Positions 22,315-29,180 of a stretch of DNA of 35,286 bases are shown here, one piece after another. The position numbers were made by a program, and so were the translations under genes. Position 1 is the stretch's first letter; each line of letters begins with the position of its first letter. The DNA comes from Candidatus Saccharimonadota bacterium. GTDB taxonomy: Bacteria > Patescibacteriota > Saccharimonadia > Saccharimonadales > Saccharimonadaceae. The stretch lies in assembly GCA_017514045.1 (NCBI GenBank), contig JAFWLS010000010.1, positions 1-35,286 on the forward strand, given 5' to 3'. Under the pieces are notes generated by a model, which was not told the DNA's origin, did not search any database, and worked only from the letters and a program-made list of their open reading frames with translations.

Positions 22315-23097
22315 ATGAAAAAAGTACTTAGTTTTGACGTCGATCAGACGCTCAATGTTGCCAAAACGCCAATTCCAGACGAAATTGCTGATCTTTTGAT
22401 TGGCTGTTTGCGCGCTAATTTTGCCATTTGTCCGATCTCTGGTCAGAAATTCGATCAGTTCCTTATCCAAATTGTCGACCGCCTAGTCGAGCGTGGCGCT
22501 AAACCTGCCGAACTAAAAAACCTTCATCTATTCGTTGCTCAAGGAACCCAGTATTATCGTTTTGACGAGACCAAGAATGATTGGGAACAAGTATATAGCT
22601 TCCCACTTACCGACGAACAAGTAGGGAAAATCACCGATGCTATCCGTACCGCCGCAAAAGAACTTGGCTATTGGGAAGAAGATAAGCTCCAAGAGGGCGA
22701 CGAAATCATCGAGAATCGCCTCTCGCAGGTTACTTTCTCCGCTCTCGGGCAGAAGGCTGGTACTAAAGAAAAATACGCTTGGGACCCGGACTGCAAGAAA
22801 CGCGAACAGATTGTCAAACGCGCCAAAGAACTCGCGCCAGAGTTTGATTACGAAATTGGCGGTACCACCTCCATTAATGCTATCACTCCAGGAATGAACA
22901 AAGTCTTCGGCATGACTCACCTTATGGAAGAACTCGGCGTTCAGAAAGAGGATATTCTGTACTTTGGCGACATGACTCAGCCCGGCGGGAACGACTACCC
23001 AGTAGTCCAGATGGGCATCGACACTATTACCGTCCGTACACACGAAGATACGGCCTACGCTCTCCGCGGCGTCCTCGGTGTCACCAATAAGCTCTAA
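22315..23097 (+). CDS. HAD-superfamily phosphatase resembling eukaryotic-type phosphomannomutase
   Basis: The 260-residue protein is a HAD type IIB member. Motif I is FDVDQT (residues 6-11, DxDxT), a PISGQKFDQ segment serves as motif II, and motif IV is DILYFGDMTQPGGNDYPV, which closely resembles the GDxTxPGGNDY motif of eukaryotic-type phosphomannomutases. QVTFSALGQKA and GGTTSINAITPGMNK also match the sugar-phosphate-binding region of that family. It may therefore interconvert or dephosphorylate hexose phosphates, for example in glycan precursor supply; the assignment is by motif only. A strong AAAGGAGG (22303-22310) precedes the ATG, so it is the Shine-Dalgarno-led second gene behind the leaderless pilin-like gene. 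Confidence 0.82.
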   Translation: MKKVLSFDVDQTLNVAKTPIPDEIADLLIGCLRANFAICPISGQKFDQFLIQIVDRLVERGAKPAELKNLHLFVAQGTQYYRFDETKNDWEQVYSFPLTDEQVGKITDAIRTAAKELGYWEEDKLQEGDEIIENRLSQVTFSALGQKAGTKEKYAWDPDCKKREQIVKRAKELAPEFDYEIGGTTSINAITPGMNKVFGMTHLMEELGVQKEDILYFGDMTQPGGNDYPVVQMGIDTITVRTHEDTAYALRGVLGVTNKL

Positions 23098-23133
23098 CGC
23101 GGTTGTAAAACCACACGGAAGCGCTTACTCCGC

Positions 23134-23162
23134 TTGCGTTTTTCTAAGGTAGATAGTAGAAT
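23134..23162 (+). promoter_or_regulatory. Leaderless-type promoter of tpiA
   Basis: TTGCGT (23134-23139), a 17-nt spacer, and TAGAAT (23157-23162); the ATG at 23170 is 7 nt beyond. The -35 overlaps a possible terminator hairpin of the preceding gene (AAGCG/CGCTT at about 23119-23135, then a T-run). Confidence 0.68.
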
Positions 23163-23169
23163 TAACTGT

Positions 23170-23958
23170 ATGAAGACATATATTATTGGCAACTGGAAAA
23201 TGAACTTTACCGTAGGGGAGTCATCACTCTTCCTGCACAAATTATTACAAAGAGTCCGTTCCTATCGTGATATTGAAGTCGTAGTGTCTCCATCACTTAT
23301 GGCTCTCCAATCATTGTCTCTCCAGACCGACCGACGCAAGATTAAGCTTGCAACCCAAAACTTCTACCATCGTGATTTCGGCGCTTTTACGGGCGAAGTA
23401 TCTATAGCCCAGCTTCGTTCTCTCGTTGACTATGCAATCGTTGGACATAGCGAACGTCGCTACATTTTCAACGAATCGGATAAAGATATTCGTGCTAAAG
23501 TAGCCGCTGCCCTTAGGAACGGTCTTACGCCTATTCTATGTATTGGTGAAACAGATTCTGAACGCACTTTCGGCGAAACTGCAGATGTGCTTCGCGATCA
23601 GCTTCTAGGAGGTCTTTCTGAAGTCTCGGCCGAAGAAGTATCTAAATGTATTATCGCCTATGAGCCAGTCTGGGCCATCTCTGGTCACGATAAAGCAGCG
23701 AAGGTTGCCTCCCCGCTCGATGTGAAAGACGCCTTTGCGCTCATCCGCAAGATACTTAAAGAGACCTACGGCAAGGAAACGGCTGAAGACACTCCACTCC
23801 TCTTTGGCGGTAGTGTTAAATCAATAAATGCAGAGTCGTATTTACTCCTTGAGGACTGTAATGGCCTACTAATTGGTGGAGCGAGTTTGATTGCATCGGA
23901 ATTTACTGATATAATAGAAATTGCTAAACGAGTAAAAGATGCCAACGCACAACACTAG
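23170..23958 (+). CDS. tpiA: Triose-phosphate isomerase
   Basis: TpiA interconverts dihydroxyacetone phosphate and glyceraldehyde 3-phosphate in glycolysis. The 262-residue protein has all catalytic residues: N8 and K10 in GNWKMN, H93 in VGHSERR, and E165 in YEPVWAI, with the phosphate-binding GGS and IGGASL segments near the C-terminus. The start at 23170 is chosen because the family begins directly at this point and the -10 box lies 7 nt upstream; an ATG at 23134 would fall in the promoter. Its last 20 nt overlap the start of the next gene. Confidence 0.97.
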   Translation: MKTYIIGNWKMNFTVGESSLFLHKLLQRVRSYRDIEVVVSPSLMALQSLSLQTDRRKIKLATQNFYHRDFGAFTGEVSIAQLRSLVDYAIVGHSERRYIFNESDKDIRAKVAAALRNGLTPILCIGETDSERTFGETADVLRDQLLGGLSEVSAEEVSKCIIAYEPVWAISGHDKAAKVASPLDVKDAFALIRKILKETYGKETAEDTPLLFGGSVKSINAESYLLLEDCNGLLIGGASLIASEFTDIIEIAKRVKDANAQH

Positions 23959-24703
23959 AAAACCCGTACGATACATGGACTTCATCAGTCGGAAGCCTTC
24001 CGAGAATTCCGATCCACTTGCTTCGCGTCCAGAAACGCGTCCCGTCCAGCGACCACGCCACATCGAAAAGGCGCCTTCTGTCGCCGATCAAATTCCTCCC
24101 AAAGGTGCACATATTGAAAGAACTACTTCGACTGCTCATAGGCCAGAACCAAAAATCGTTGTTAAAAAAGACGCCGAAAAAGCATTTATTTCCCGTGAAC
24201 CAGCTACTTCACGCGACCTCTATCCTGAACCAGCCAGCCAAAACAAGACCGAATTCACTACTAAACCATCCAGCCATATAGATCGCCCAGTCGCTGAATC
24301 GCCTACTACACAACCAGCCGGCCCGAAGAAGGATGAAAAATCTAACGCCTCCACGGAAAACAGTGCATTTTTGTTGAACGGTAAATCCCCGTTTTTGCCT
24401 CATTATTATGTCGACAAACGCCCGTTATCAAATTCCATTCCTGATAAGAAGAAGGGCGGGCAGTTTGAAAAACTATCTTACCTCGGCGTCGGCGAGCAGG
24501 GAGCCGATTTTACTCATAAAAACATTTATGATAAGCCCGAAGAGCCGTCCGATATTCAACGTGACTCCTCAGATTCTGAGCCAGTCAAGATAATTGATAA
24601 CACCAAAAAGAAACATGGTGCGCCTACATGGCTAATCATTCTTATTACGATTATTCTTGGCGCAGGTGTAGGCGCTGGCGTCTACTTCCTCCTCCCGAAG
24701 TAG
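23939..24703 (+). CDS. Disordered protein with a C-terminal membrane anchor
   Basis: I do not recognise this 254-residue protein. Residues 1 to about 225 are rich in Pro, Ser, Lys and Glu and likely disordered. A single hydrophobic helix near the end (about 231-251, PTWLIILITIILGAGVGAGV) is followed by a three-residue tail, so it looks tail-anchored with the long part in the cytoplasm. The gene overlaps the 3' end of tpiA by 20 nt in another frame, suggesting translational coupling; no strong ribosome site is visible. It is followed by a terminator. A scaffold or membrane-tether role would be speculation. Confidence 0.78.
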   Translation: MPTHNTRKPVRYMDFISRKPSENSDPLASRPETRPVQRPRHIEKAPSVADQIPPKGAHIERTTSTAHRPEPKIVVKKDAEKAFISREPATSRDLYPEPASQNKTEFTTKPSSHIDRPVAESPTTQPAGPKKDEKSNASTENSAFLLNGKSPFLPHYYVDKRPLSNSIPDKKKGGQFEKLSYLGVGEQGADFTHKNIYDKPEEPSDIQRDSSDSEPVKIIDNTKKKHGAPTWLIILITIILGAGVGAGVYFLLPK

Positions 24704-24723
24704 CGTTCTGAATGCAAAAAAAC

Positions 24724-24747
24724 TAAGCGCGAATACGCGCTTATTTT
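24724..24747 (+). terminator. Terminator of the tpiA unit
   Basis: TAAGCGCG (24724-24731), AATA loop, CGCGCTTA (24736-24743), followed by TTTT. Confidence 0.85.
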
Positions 24748-24761
24748 GCAATTATGATAAT

Positions 24762-24781
24762 AAAAAATGCCCCTGCGGCAT
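24762..24781 (-). terminator. Terminator of tRNA-Gly
   Basis: On the minus strand, ATGCC (24781-24777) pairs with GGCAT (24771-24767) and a T-run follows. It lies 14 nt downstream of the tRNA. Confidence 0.75.
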
Positions 24782-24794
24782 ATCCCTATTGTAA

Positions 24795-24869
24795 TGGTGC
24801 GGGTAGAGAGAATCGAACTCTCATCTCAAGTTTGGAAAACTTGCATACTAACCACTGTACTATACCCGC
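24795..24869 (-). tRNA. tRNA-Gly (anticodon UCC)
   Basis: Minus strand: acceptor GCGGGTA pairs with TACCCGC, discriminator A and encoded CCA (24797-24795). The anticodon loop TTTCCAA carries TCC; the T loop GTTCGATTC is present. It lies 23 nt downstream of the antiporter gene on the same strand and may share its transcript. Confidence 0.95.
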
Positions 24870-24892
24870 ACAGCAGACTAATTATATATAAT

Positions 24893-25855
24893 TTATGCTA
24901 CAAATACAAGGGTATAATAGGTAGCAAACATTAACAGCATCAGCCCACCCTCGATACGGTTAATCTTGTGATTAGTAACAGAGAAGATGAAAAGCAAAGC
25001 CGCGGAGCCAACTAAAGCAACTAAATCTATCACGGAAAATGCCCCAGGAGTTACTGCGCCAAAGATGGCTACAGGAATACCTAGAACCACGCAAATATTA
25101 AAGATGTTTGACCCTAGGATATTTCCGAGGACCAACTCCGTCTCGCCTTTCTTAGCGGCTACTACTGTTGTGACGAGCTCTGGAAGCGACGTGCCAAGAG
25201 CAATAACGGTTAAAGCAATCACTCGCTCAGAAATTCCTATTGCCGAAGCGAGGGAAGAAGCTGAATCAACTACTAAATTCGATCCAATGACGATACCGGC
25301 AAGGCCAAGCACAGTAAATAACAAAGATAATCCCAGCTTCCATTTCGGTTTCTCGCGCTTCTTATTCTTGTCGCGCGAGTGCAAAGCCATAGAGATAAGG
25401 TAATACAAAAAGATGCAGAAGAAGAGTAGAATCGCTACACCGTCAGAACGGGTAATTTGATTGATCTCCGCAGAATTAAGCTGAACATCAAGGAACAGGA
25501 CCACGAGAAGGGAAGAAATCAGAATACAAATCGGTATCTCTTTCCGGATGGTCTCCTTGCGGATAGCTAGGGGGCGAATAAAGGCTGCAAGGCCTAGAAT
25601 TAGTAGAATATTTAAAATATTTGAACCGATCACATTGCCAAGTACCATATCAGTCGATCCAGAGGAAAGCGCTTTGATAGAAACAGCAAGTTCTGGCGCG
25701 GATGTACCGAAAGCAATAATTGTTAGGCCAATAAGAGTCTTCGACACCTTGAAATTAGTTGCCGTCGAAGCGGCTCCATCCACAAAGAAGTCAGCCCCTT
25801 TAATAAGCAATACAAAACCAACTACGAGTAAGATAATCTGCCATACGATATCCAT
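24893..25855 (-). CDS. CaCA-family calcium/sodium (cation) antiporter
   Basis: The 320-residue membrane protein exchanges Ca2+ or a related cation for Na+, H+ or K+. The two inverted alpha repeats that define the CaCA family are clear: AFGTSAPELAVSIKA with NVIGSNILNILLILG in the N-terminal half and ALGTSLPELVTTVVA with NILGSNIFNICVVLG in the C-terminal half, each with the conserved acidic residue. About ten hydrophobic helices are seen, with a Lys/Arg-rich loop in the middle (SRDKNKKREKPK). It is of the YrbG type in length. The start at 25855 is preferred because an extended -10 ends exactly 6 nt upstream; the ATG at 25861 would lie directly against the -10. Confidence 0.93.
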   Translation of the reverse strand: MDIVWQIILLVVGFVLLIKGADFFVDGAASTATNFKVSKTLIGLTIIAFGTSAPELAVSIKALSSGSTDMVLGNVIGSNILNILLILGLAAFIRPLAIRKETIRKEIPICILISSLLVVLFLDVQLNSAEINQITRSDGVAILLFFCIFLYYLISMALHSRDKNKKREKPKWKLGLSLLFTVLGLAGIVIGSNLVVDSASSLASAIGISERVIALTVIALGTSLPELVTTVVAAKKGETELVLGNILGSNIFNICVVLGIPVAIFGAVTPGAFSVIDLVALVGSAALLFIFSVTNHKINRIEGGLMLLMFATYYTLVFVA

Positions 25856-25861
25856 AAGCAT

Positions 25862-25870
25862 ATTATAACA
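25862..25870 (-). promoter_or_regulatory. Leaderless-type extended -10 of the antiporter gene
   Basis: Minus strand TGTTATAAT with TATAAT at 25867-25862; the ATG at 25855 is 6 nt beyond. Confidence 0.68.
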
Positions 25871-25897
25871 TAGTCTTCTTCGTAATATATAGGATAG

Positions 25898-25927
25898 AAA
25901 AAATAGTATCAAGCGATACTATTTTTT
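25898..25927 (-). terminator. Terminator of tRNA-His (bidirectional)
   Basis: A perfect 13-bp stem (25898-25910 with 25915-25927) around AAGC, with T-runs on both strands. It lies 4 nt beyond the tRNA 3' end. Confidence 0.88.
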
Positions 25928-25930
25928 CTG

Positions 25931-26008
25931 TGGGGTGGGATATCGGGATCGAACCGACGACCTTCTGGACCACAATCAGACGCTCTAACCATCTGAGCTA
26001 ATCCCACC
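25931..26008 (-). tRNA. tRNA-His (anticodon GUG)
   Basis: Minus strand: GTGGGAT pairs with ATCCCAC, with an extra G(-1) at 26008 opposite C73 as expected for tRNA-His, and encoded CCA (25933-25931). The anticodon loop TTGTGGT contains GTG; D arm TTAGCTCAGATGGTTAGAG and T loop GTTCGATCC are normal. The last anticodon-stem pair is an A-C mismatch. Confidence 0.94.
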
Positions 26009-26058
26009 AGAGTCCCTAAAATTGTACCACAATTTAGAGGCTTTGGGAAGGACTAGGA

Positions 26059-26820
26059 CTATATACAGGTATAGCCACCATCAACAGGCATAATGAGACC
26101 GGTGACGTAAGAGGCTTCCTTCGAGGCCAAGAACACTGCGGCTCCATCCAATTCGCCTGGCTTTCCATATCTTTCCATCGGTACGTGGATTCTGGCAAAT
26201 TCCTGGAATTGCGGGGTATCAAGCACTTGCTTCGTGAGTTCTGTTTCGAAATAGCCTGGGCAGATAGCGTTGCAAGTTACACCCTTAGTCGCAAGCTCTG
26301 CAGCCACGGCGCGAGTAAAGTTTACTACACCACCTTTAGAGGCGTGATAAGCAACGGTATGAATCTCGGTATTACCAACCAAACCGTACATAGAAGCGAT
26401 ATTGATGATACGACCGTAATTTTTTTCGGCCATAACTTTTCCAAAAGCTCGCGTCATCTTAAATACACTGGTAAGATCTGTCGCAATGGTGAAGTCCCAT
26501 TCTTCATCCTCCATTTCTAGCACGCCCTTGTCTTTCGAGCTACCAGCACAGTTTAACAGGATATCTACTTTGCCGTATTCGTCGCAGACTTTCTTCACAG
26601 CTTCATTTATTTCCTTGCTAGAAGTCACGTCTACCTTTACGGGCAAGACCTTCACTTTATAAGTCTTTTCTAACTTCTTTTCTAGTTCCTCTAGGCGCTC
26701 CATACGACGTGCAAGTATAGCAAGATTAGCTCCCTGTTTCGCAAATGCCTCCGCCATTTGTCGACCGAGCCCACTACTCGCCCCTGTTACGACAGCTACT
26801 TGTCCTTTTAGACTAAACAT
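26059..26820 (-). CDS. Short-chain dehydrogenase/reductase (SDR) oxidoreductase
   Basis: The 253-residue protein is a classical SDR: TGASSGLG near residues 12-19 is the nucleotide-binding Gly motif, NCAG near 90 stabilises the core, NIASMYG contains the catalytic Ser, and YHASK provides the catalytic Tyr and Lys. ARRMERLEEL after beta-2 suggests NADP(H) preference. The end, ASYVTGLIMPVDGGYTC, is the usual SDR C-terminal signature. The closest named groups by pattern are FabG and gluconate 5-dehydrogenase, but the substrate cannot be fixed from sequence. The ATG has AAGGAG 6 nt upstream, and a TATAAT (26846-26841) in the 52-nt gap after trxB suggests its own promoter in addition to read-through. 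Confidence 0.92.
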   Translation of the reverse strand: MFSLKGQVAVVTGASSGLGRQMAEAFAKQGANLAILARRMERLEELEKKLEKTYKVKVLPVKVDVTSSKEINEAVKKVCDEYGKVDILLNCAGSSKDKGVLEMEDEEWDFTIATDLTSVFKMTRAFGKVMAEKNYGRIINIASMYGLVGNTEIHTVAYHASKGGVVNFTRAVAAELATKGVTCNAICPGYFETELTKQVLDTPQFQEFARIHVPMERYGKPGELDGAAVFLASKEASYVTGLIMPVDGGYTCI

Positions 26821-26872
26821 AAAACTCCTTTCTTACTAATATTATATGCGGTATGGCTAGGTTATTACAACC

Positions 26873-27793
26873 CTAGACATTCTTATTCAAATATTCTATT
26901 GCCATATTGGCAGCCACGGCCCCATCCGCTGTCGCCGTCACTAATTGATGCAAATGCTTTGCGCGAGTATCTCCAGCGCAAAACACGCCCGGAGTACTAG
27001 TAGTACAGGTTTCGTCAGATTTGATATACCCCTGGTCATCCAGCTCTACAAGATTCTTAAATCTAGAGTTGTCAGACTCGCGCCCAATCGTCACGAATAG
27101 TCCATCTATAGAGAGAGAAGTTTTATTACTCTGCTCCCCAGAAGTTTTCAACTCAATATCCGTTAGGCTATCATCTCCTATCAAGGCTGATATCACGCTG
27201 TTTGGCACAATCACAAGGTTATTCAAGGTTTTAGCCTTTTCTACTAGGTGTTTTTCAGCCCTTGGCTCTGGCTTACGAAAAATCCAATAGACTTTTGAAC
27301 AAACTCCAGCCAAATACATTGCCGAATAAGCTGCGGTATTTCCGCCACCGTATACTGCTACCGGTCTATCTCTATAAAGTAAGCCATCGCAAGTTGCACA
27401 ATAGCTCACACCGTGGCTAGTCAGTTCTTCCTCTCGCGGCAACCCAATCTTGCGTTCTCTTGAACCATTAGCAATAATCACTGCACCGGCAGAAATATTA
27501 TCGTCGTCAGTCTCTATCTCGAATCTACCGTCTTCAGAAGATATTTTCAGCACTTCTGCCGTCATTATTTTTCCACCGAATTGCTTCACTTGGCTATGCA
27601 TATTTTCAGCAAATACAGCGCCAGTTGCCCCAGGTAGACCAGGATAATTTTCGAGTTTATTTGTTAATAAGATCTGTCCTCCAGGAGTAGTTTTTTCTAT
27701 TAAGATCACAGATTTCTTGGCTCTTAAGGCATAGATAGCCGCGGTCATTCCAGCTGCCCCAGCGCCAATAATCGCAATATCACATTTTTCCAT
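26873..27793 (-). CDS. trxB: Thioredoxin reductase
   Basis: TrxB passes electrons from a pyridine nucleotide through FAD to thioredoxin. The 306-residue protein has the FAD-binding GAGAAGMTAAIYA (10-22), the redox CATC (132-135) in SYCATCDGLLYRD, the second dinucleotide-binding GGGNTAA (about 154-160), and the C-terminal FAD motif GVFCAGDTR. The usual HRRxxxRA motif for NADPH phosphate is replaced by FRKPEPRAEK, so coenzyme preference may differ. The -10 TAGAAT ends 6 nt before the ATG, another leaderless-type start. It could supply reducing power for cytoplasmic redox, complementing the exported DsbA-like protein. Confidence 0.94.
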   Translation of the reverse strand: MEKCDIAIIGAGAAGMTAAIYALRAKKSVILIEKTTPGGQILLTNKLENYPGLPGATGAVFAENMHSQVKQFGGKIMTAEVLKISSEDGRFEIETDDDNISAGAVIIANGSRERKIGLPREEELTSHGVSYCATCDGLLYRDRPVAVYGGGNTAAYSAMYLAGVCSKVYWIFRKPEPRAEKHLVEKAKTLNNLVIVPNSVISALIGDDSLTDIELKTSGEQSNKTSLSIDGLFVTIGRESDNSRFKNLVELDDQGYIKSDETCTTSTPGVFCAGDTRAKHLHQLVTATADGAVAANMAIEYLNKNV

Positions 27794-27799
27794 ATTTTT

Positions 27800-27808
27800 A
27801 TTCTAGCA
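27800..27808 (-). promoter_or_regulatory. Leaderless-type extended -10 of trxB
   Basis: Minus strand TGCTAGAAT with TAGAAT at 27805-27800; the ATG at 27793 is 6 nt beyond. Confidence 0.65.
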
Positions 27809-27851
27809 CAATCAACTAAGCTAAGCGAGGCCCTAAAGATTGAACACACGC

Positions 27852-27880
27852 TTGACAAAAAAACAAGCATATGCTATAAT
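27852..27880 (+). promoter_or_regulatory. Consensus promoter of the 27946 gene, with repeats around the -10
   Basis: TTGACA (27852-27857), a 17-nt spacer, and TATAAT (27875-27880) within TGCTATAAT: fully consensus. AAGCATATG occurs at 27865-27873 and again at 27883-27891, flanking the -10, and contains the palindrome GCATATGC; this could be an operator. Confidence 0.88.
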
Positions 27881-27888
27881 AAAAGCAT

Positions 27889-27924
27889 ATGTTCCCAACT
27901 GGGGGAGGGAAACAAGATCATTAA
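27889..27924 (+). CDS. Leaderless-type 11-codon mini-ORF in the leader
   Basis: An ATG 8 nt after the -10 opens MFPTGGGKQDH and stops at TAA (27922-27924), 6 nt before the AGGAGGG of the gene at 27946. It could be a translated leader affecting the downstream gene. Only geometry supports it. Confidence 0.3.
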   Translation: MFPTGGGKQDH

Positions 27925-27945
27925 ACTTTAGGAGGGAGTATTAAA

Positions 27946-28452
27946 ATGGCAAAAGACCGCTGGAGCATGGGCAACACGCCCGATAATGCTACACCCGTAA
28001 GTAGACGGACCCCGGTTCTCCCGGTTCAGGCTGGCTCACAAAGGACATCCCCGTCCGAAGATCTGCCCGTAAAGATAATTTATCAAAGCGGCAGGGAAAT
28101 AACCCTTACGGAGGAAATGACTTCAACATATGGCCCGCTGATCAACGCTGTGATAATACCCGTTGCTAAGCGAAACGCTGAGACGAGGGAAAGAACTGCC
28201 AGACGTTTCTGGCGCTTGAATCTGCATGTTGATAGGCCCACCTTCTTTGACGATGGACAAATCATAAACAGGGCGAAAAGCGTTGGCCTTGATGTCAGCG
28301 ACCCCGTGGAAGCCGCCAAGGCAATGAACTTTGTCGCAAAATATTTCGTGGTAGACGAAACTGGAGAACCTATTGTCAGAGACGGTAGATGGATCGAAGC
28401 CGAACCTGCCGACTATAGGCCCGCACCTATTAGCAATCCGCCGACCACATAA
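27946..28452 (+). CDS. Soluble protein of unknown function
   Basis: I do not recognise this 168-residue protein. The first 45 residues and the last 20 are Pro/Ser/Thr-rich and probably disordered. The middle (about 46-150) looks globular: a beta-rich KIIYQSGREITLTEEM, an Arg-rich helix RNAETRERTARRFWRLN, and a helix-rich part (INRAKSVGLDVSDPVEAAKAM). There is no signal peptide or membrane helix. It has a fully consensus promoter, a strong AGGAGGG site (27930-27936) and a strong terminator, so it is a well-expressed monocistronic gene. Its codon use (AGG, ACG, GGG, CCG) differs from the housekeeping genes, hinting at transfer or a different expression class. Confidence 0.75.
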   Translation: MAKDRWSMGNTPDNATPVSRRTPVLPVQAGSQRTSPSEDLPVKIIYQSGREITLTEEMTSTYGPLINAVIIPVAKRNAETRERTARRFWRLNLHVDRPTFFDDGQIINRAKSVGLDVSDPVEAAKAMNFVAKYFVVDETGEPIVRDGRWIEAEPADYRPAPISNPPTT

Positions 28453-28468
28453 CCACTCCCCCAGAACC

Positions 28469-28493
28469 AGGCGCCCAAAAAGGGCGCCTTTTT
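28469..28493 (+). terminator. Terminator of the 27946 gene
   Basis: GGCGCCC (28470-28476), AAAAA loop, GGGCGCC (28482-28488), then TTTTT. Confidence 0.92.
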
Positions 28494-28542
28494 ATTATGC
28501 TTATACTTTAATTTACTACGCGTCAAGCTTATGGTATAAGTA

Positions 28543-28571
28543 TTGACAAAATTGCTTATGTGTGATATAAT
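28543..28571 (+). promoter_or_regulatory. Consensus promoter of the 28699-30584 operon
   Basis: TTGACA (28543-28548), a 17-nt spacer, and TATAAT (28566-28571) preceded by TGA (extended). GCTTATG occurs at 28527-28533 and 28554-28560, bracketing the -35. Confidence 0.87.
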
Positions 28572-28577
28572 GGTCTC

Positions 28578-28698
28578 AGTCTGTATAAGAGCGTGTTAGA
28601 TCTTATATAAACGGTCATTAAAACCGAATCATCCCAGACACAAACGCATTGTCTGGAATCAAATACGAGTCATAATTTTATTTAGGGAGGGGAAATAC
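28578..28698 (+). promoter_or_regulatory. Long structured 5' leader of the 28699-30584 operon
   Basis: About 120 nt separate the expected transcription start from the ATG. CCAGACA (28634-28640) can pair with TGTCTGG (28650-28656), and the AGGGAGGGG ribosome site lies just before the ATG. No known riboswitch is recognised. Confidence 0.45.
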
Positions 28699-29175
28699 AT
28701 GTTGGGACACGTTATACTTGTGGTGGTAGCCACCGTAGTCGGATACATGCAGTATCTGAACATACAGAACCACCGTATGAAGACTTATTTCGAAACTTAC
28801 GAAGTAAGTCGAGAAGATCGAAACAACCTTTCAACCGAAGAAACCAGGGACCGAATTGCATTAGCCTTCAGGTTAATAATATGGTGCTTATGCGCCATAT
28901 TTAGCCTGTGGGGCAATCTCCTGGGAGCCATCCTCACGACGGTTTTTACCGTTGAGGCCGTATGGCATATCTTCAAGGAAGCGTTCAGCGCCGACAAGTC
29001 CAGGGCATCAGCCCTGAACTGCTTATTCTTTCCCTTTGCGGGATTGATTATGGCGTACGCTATGAAGGGTCTCGGGATTATCCCGGGCATCCTGATAGGG
29101 CTAGTAATCGTAGGTATTCCTACAGCCCTGAACTGGATTAATCGTAACGGAACAACCACGGAACGAAGGGGGTGA
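28699..29175 (+). CDS. Multi-helix membrane protein of unknown function
   Basis: I do not recognise this 158-residue protein. Hydrophobic segments lie at about residues 3-20, 54-72, 73-90, 108-126 and 128-146, so four or five membrane helices are likely. A charged loop (about 22-50, YEVSREDRNNLSTEE) follows the first helix. It begins behind a strong ribosome site and a long leader, and its stop (29173-29175) lies within a few nt of the next gene start, so the pair is translationally coupled. This suggests the small membrane protein and the secreted Pro/Thr-rich protein work together. Codon use is unlike the housekeeping genes. Confidence 0.78.
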   Translation: MLGHVILVVVATVVGYMQYLNIQNHRMKTYFETYEVSREDRNNLSTEETRDRIALAFRLIIWCLCAIFSLWGNLLGAILTTVFTVEAVWHIFKEAFSADKSRASALNCLFFPFAGLIMAYAMKGLGIIPGILIGLVIVGIPTALNWINRNGTTTERRG

Positions 29176-29180
29176 AATTC

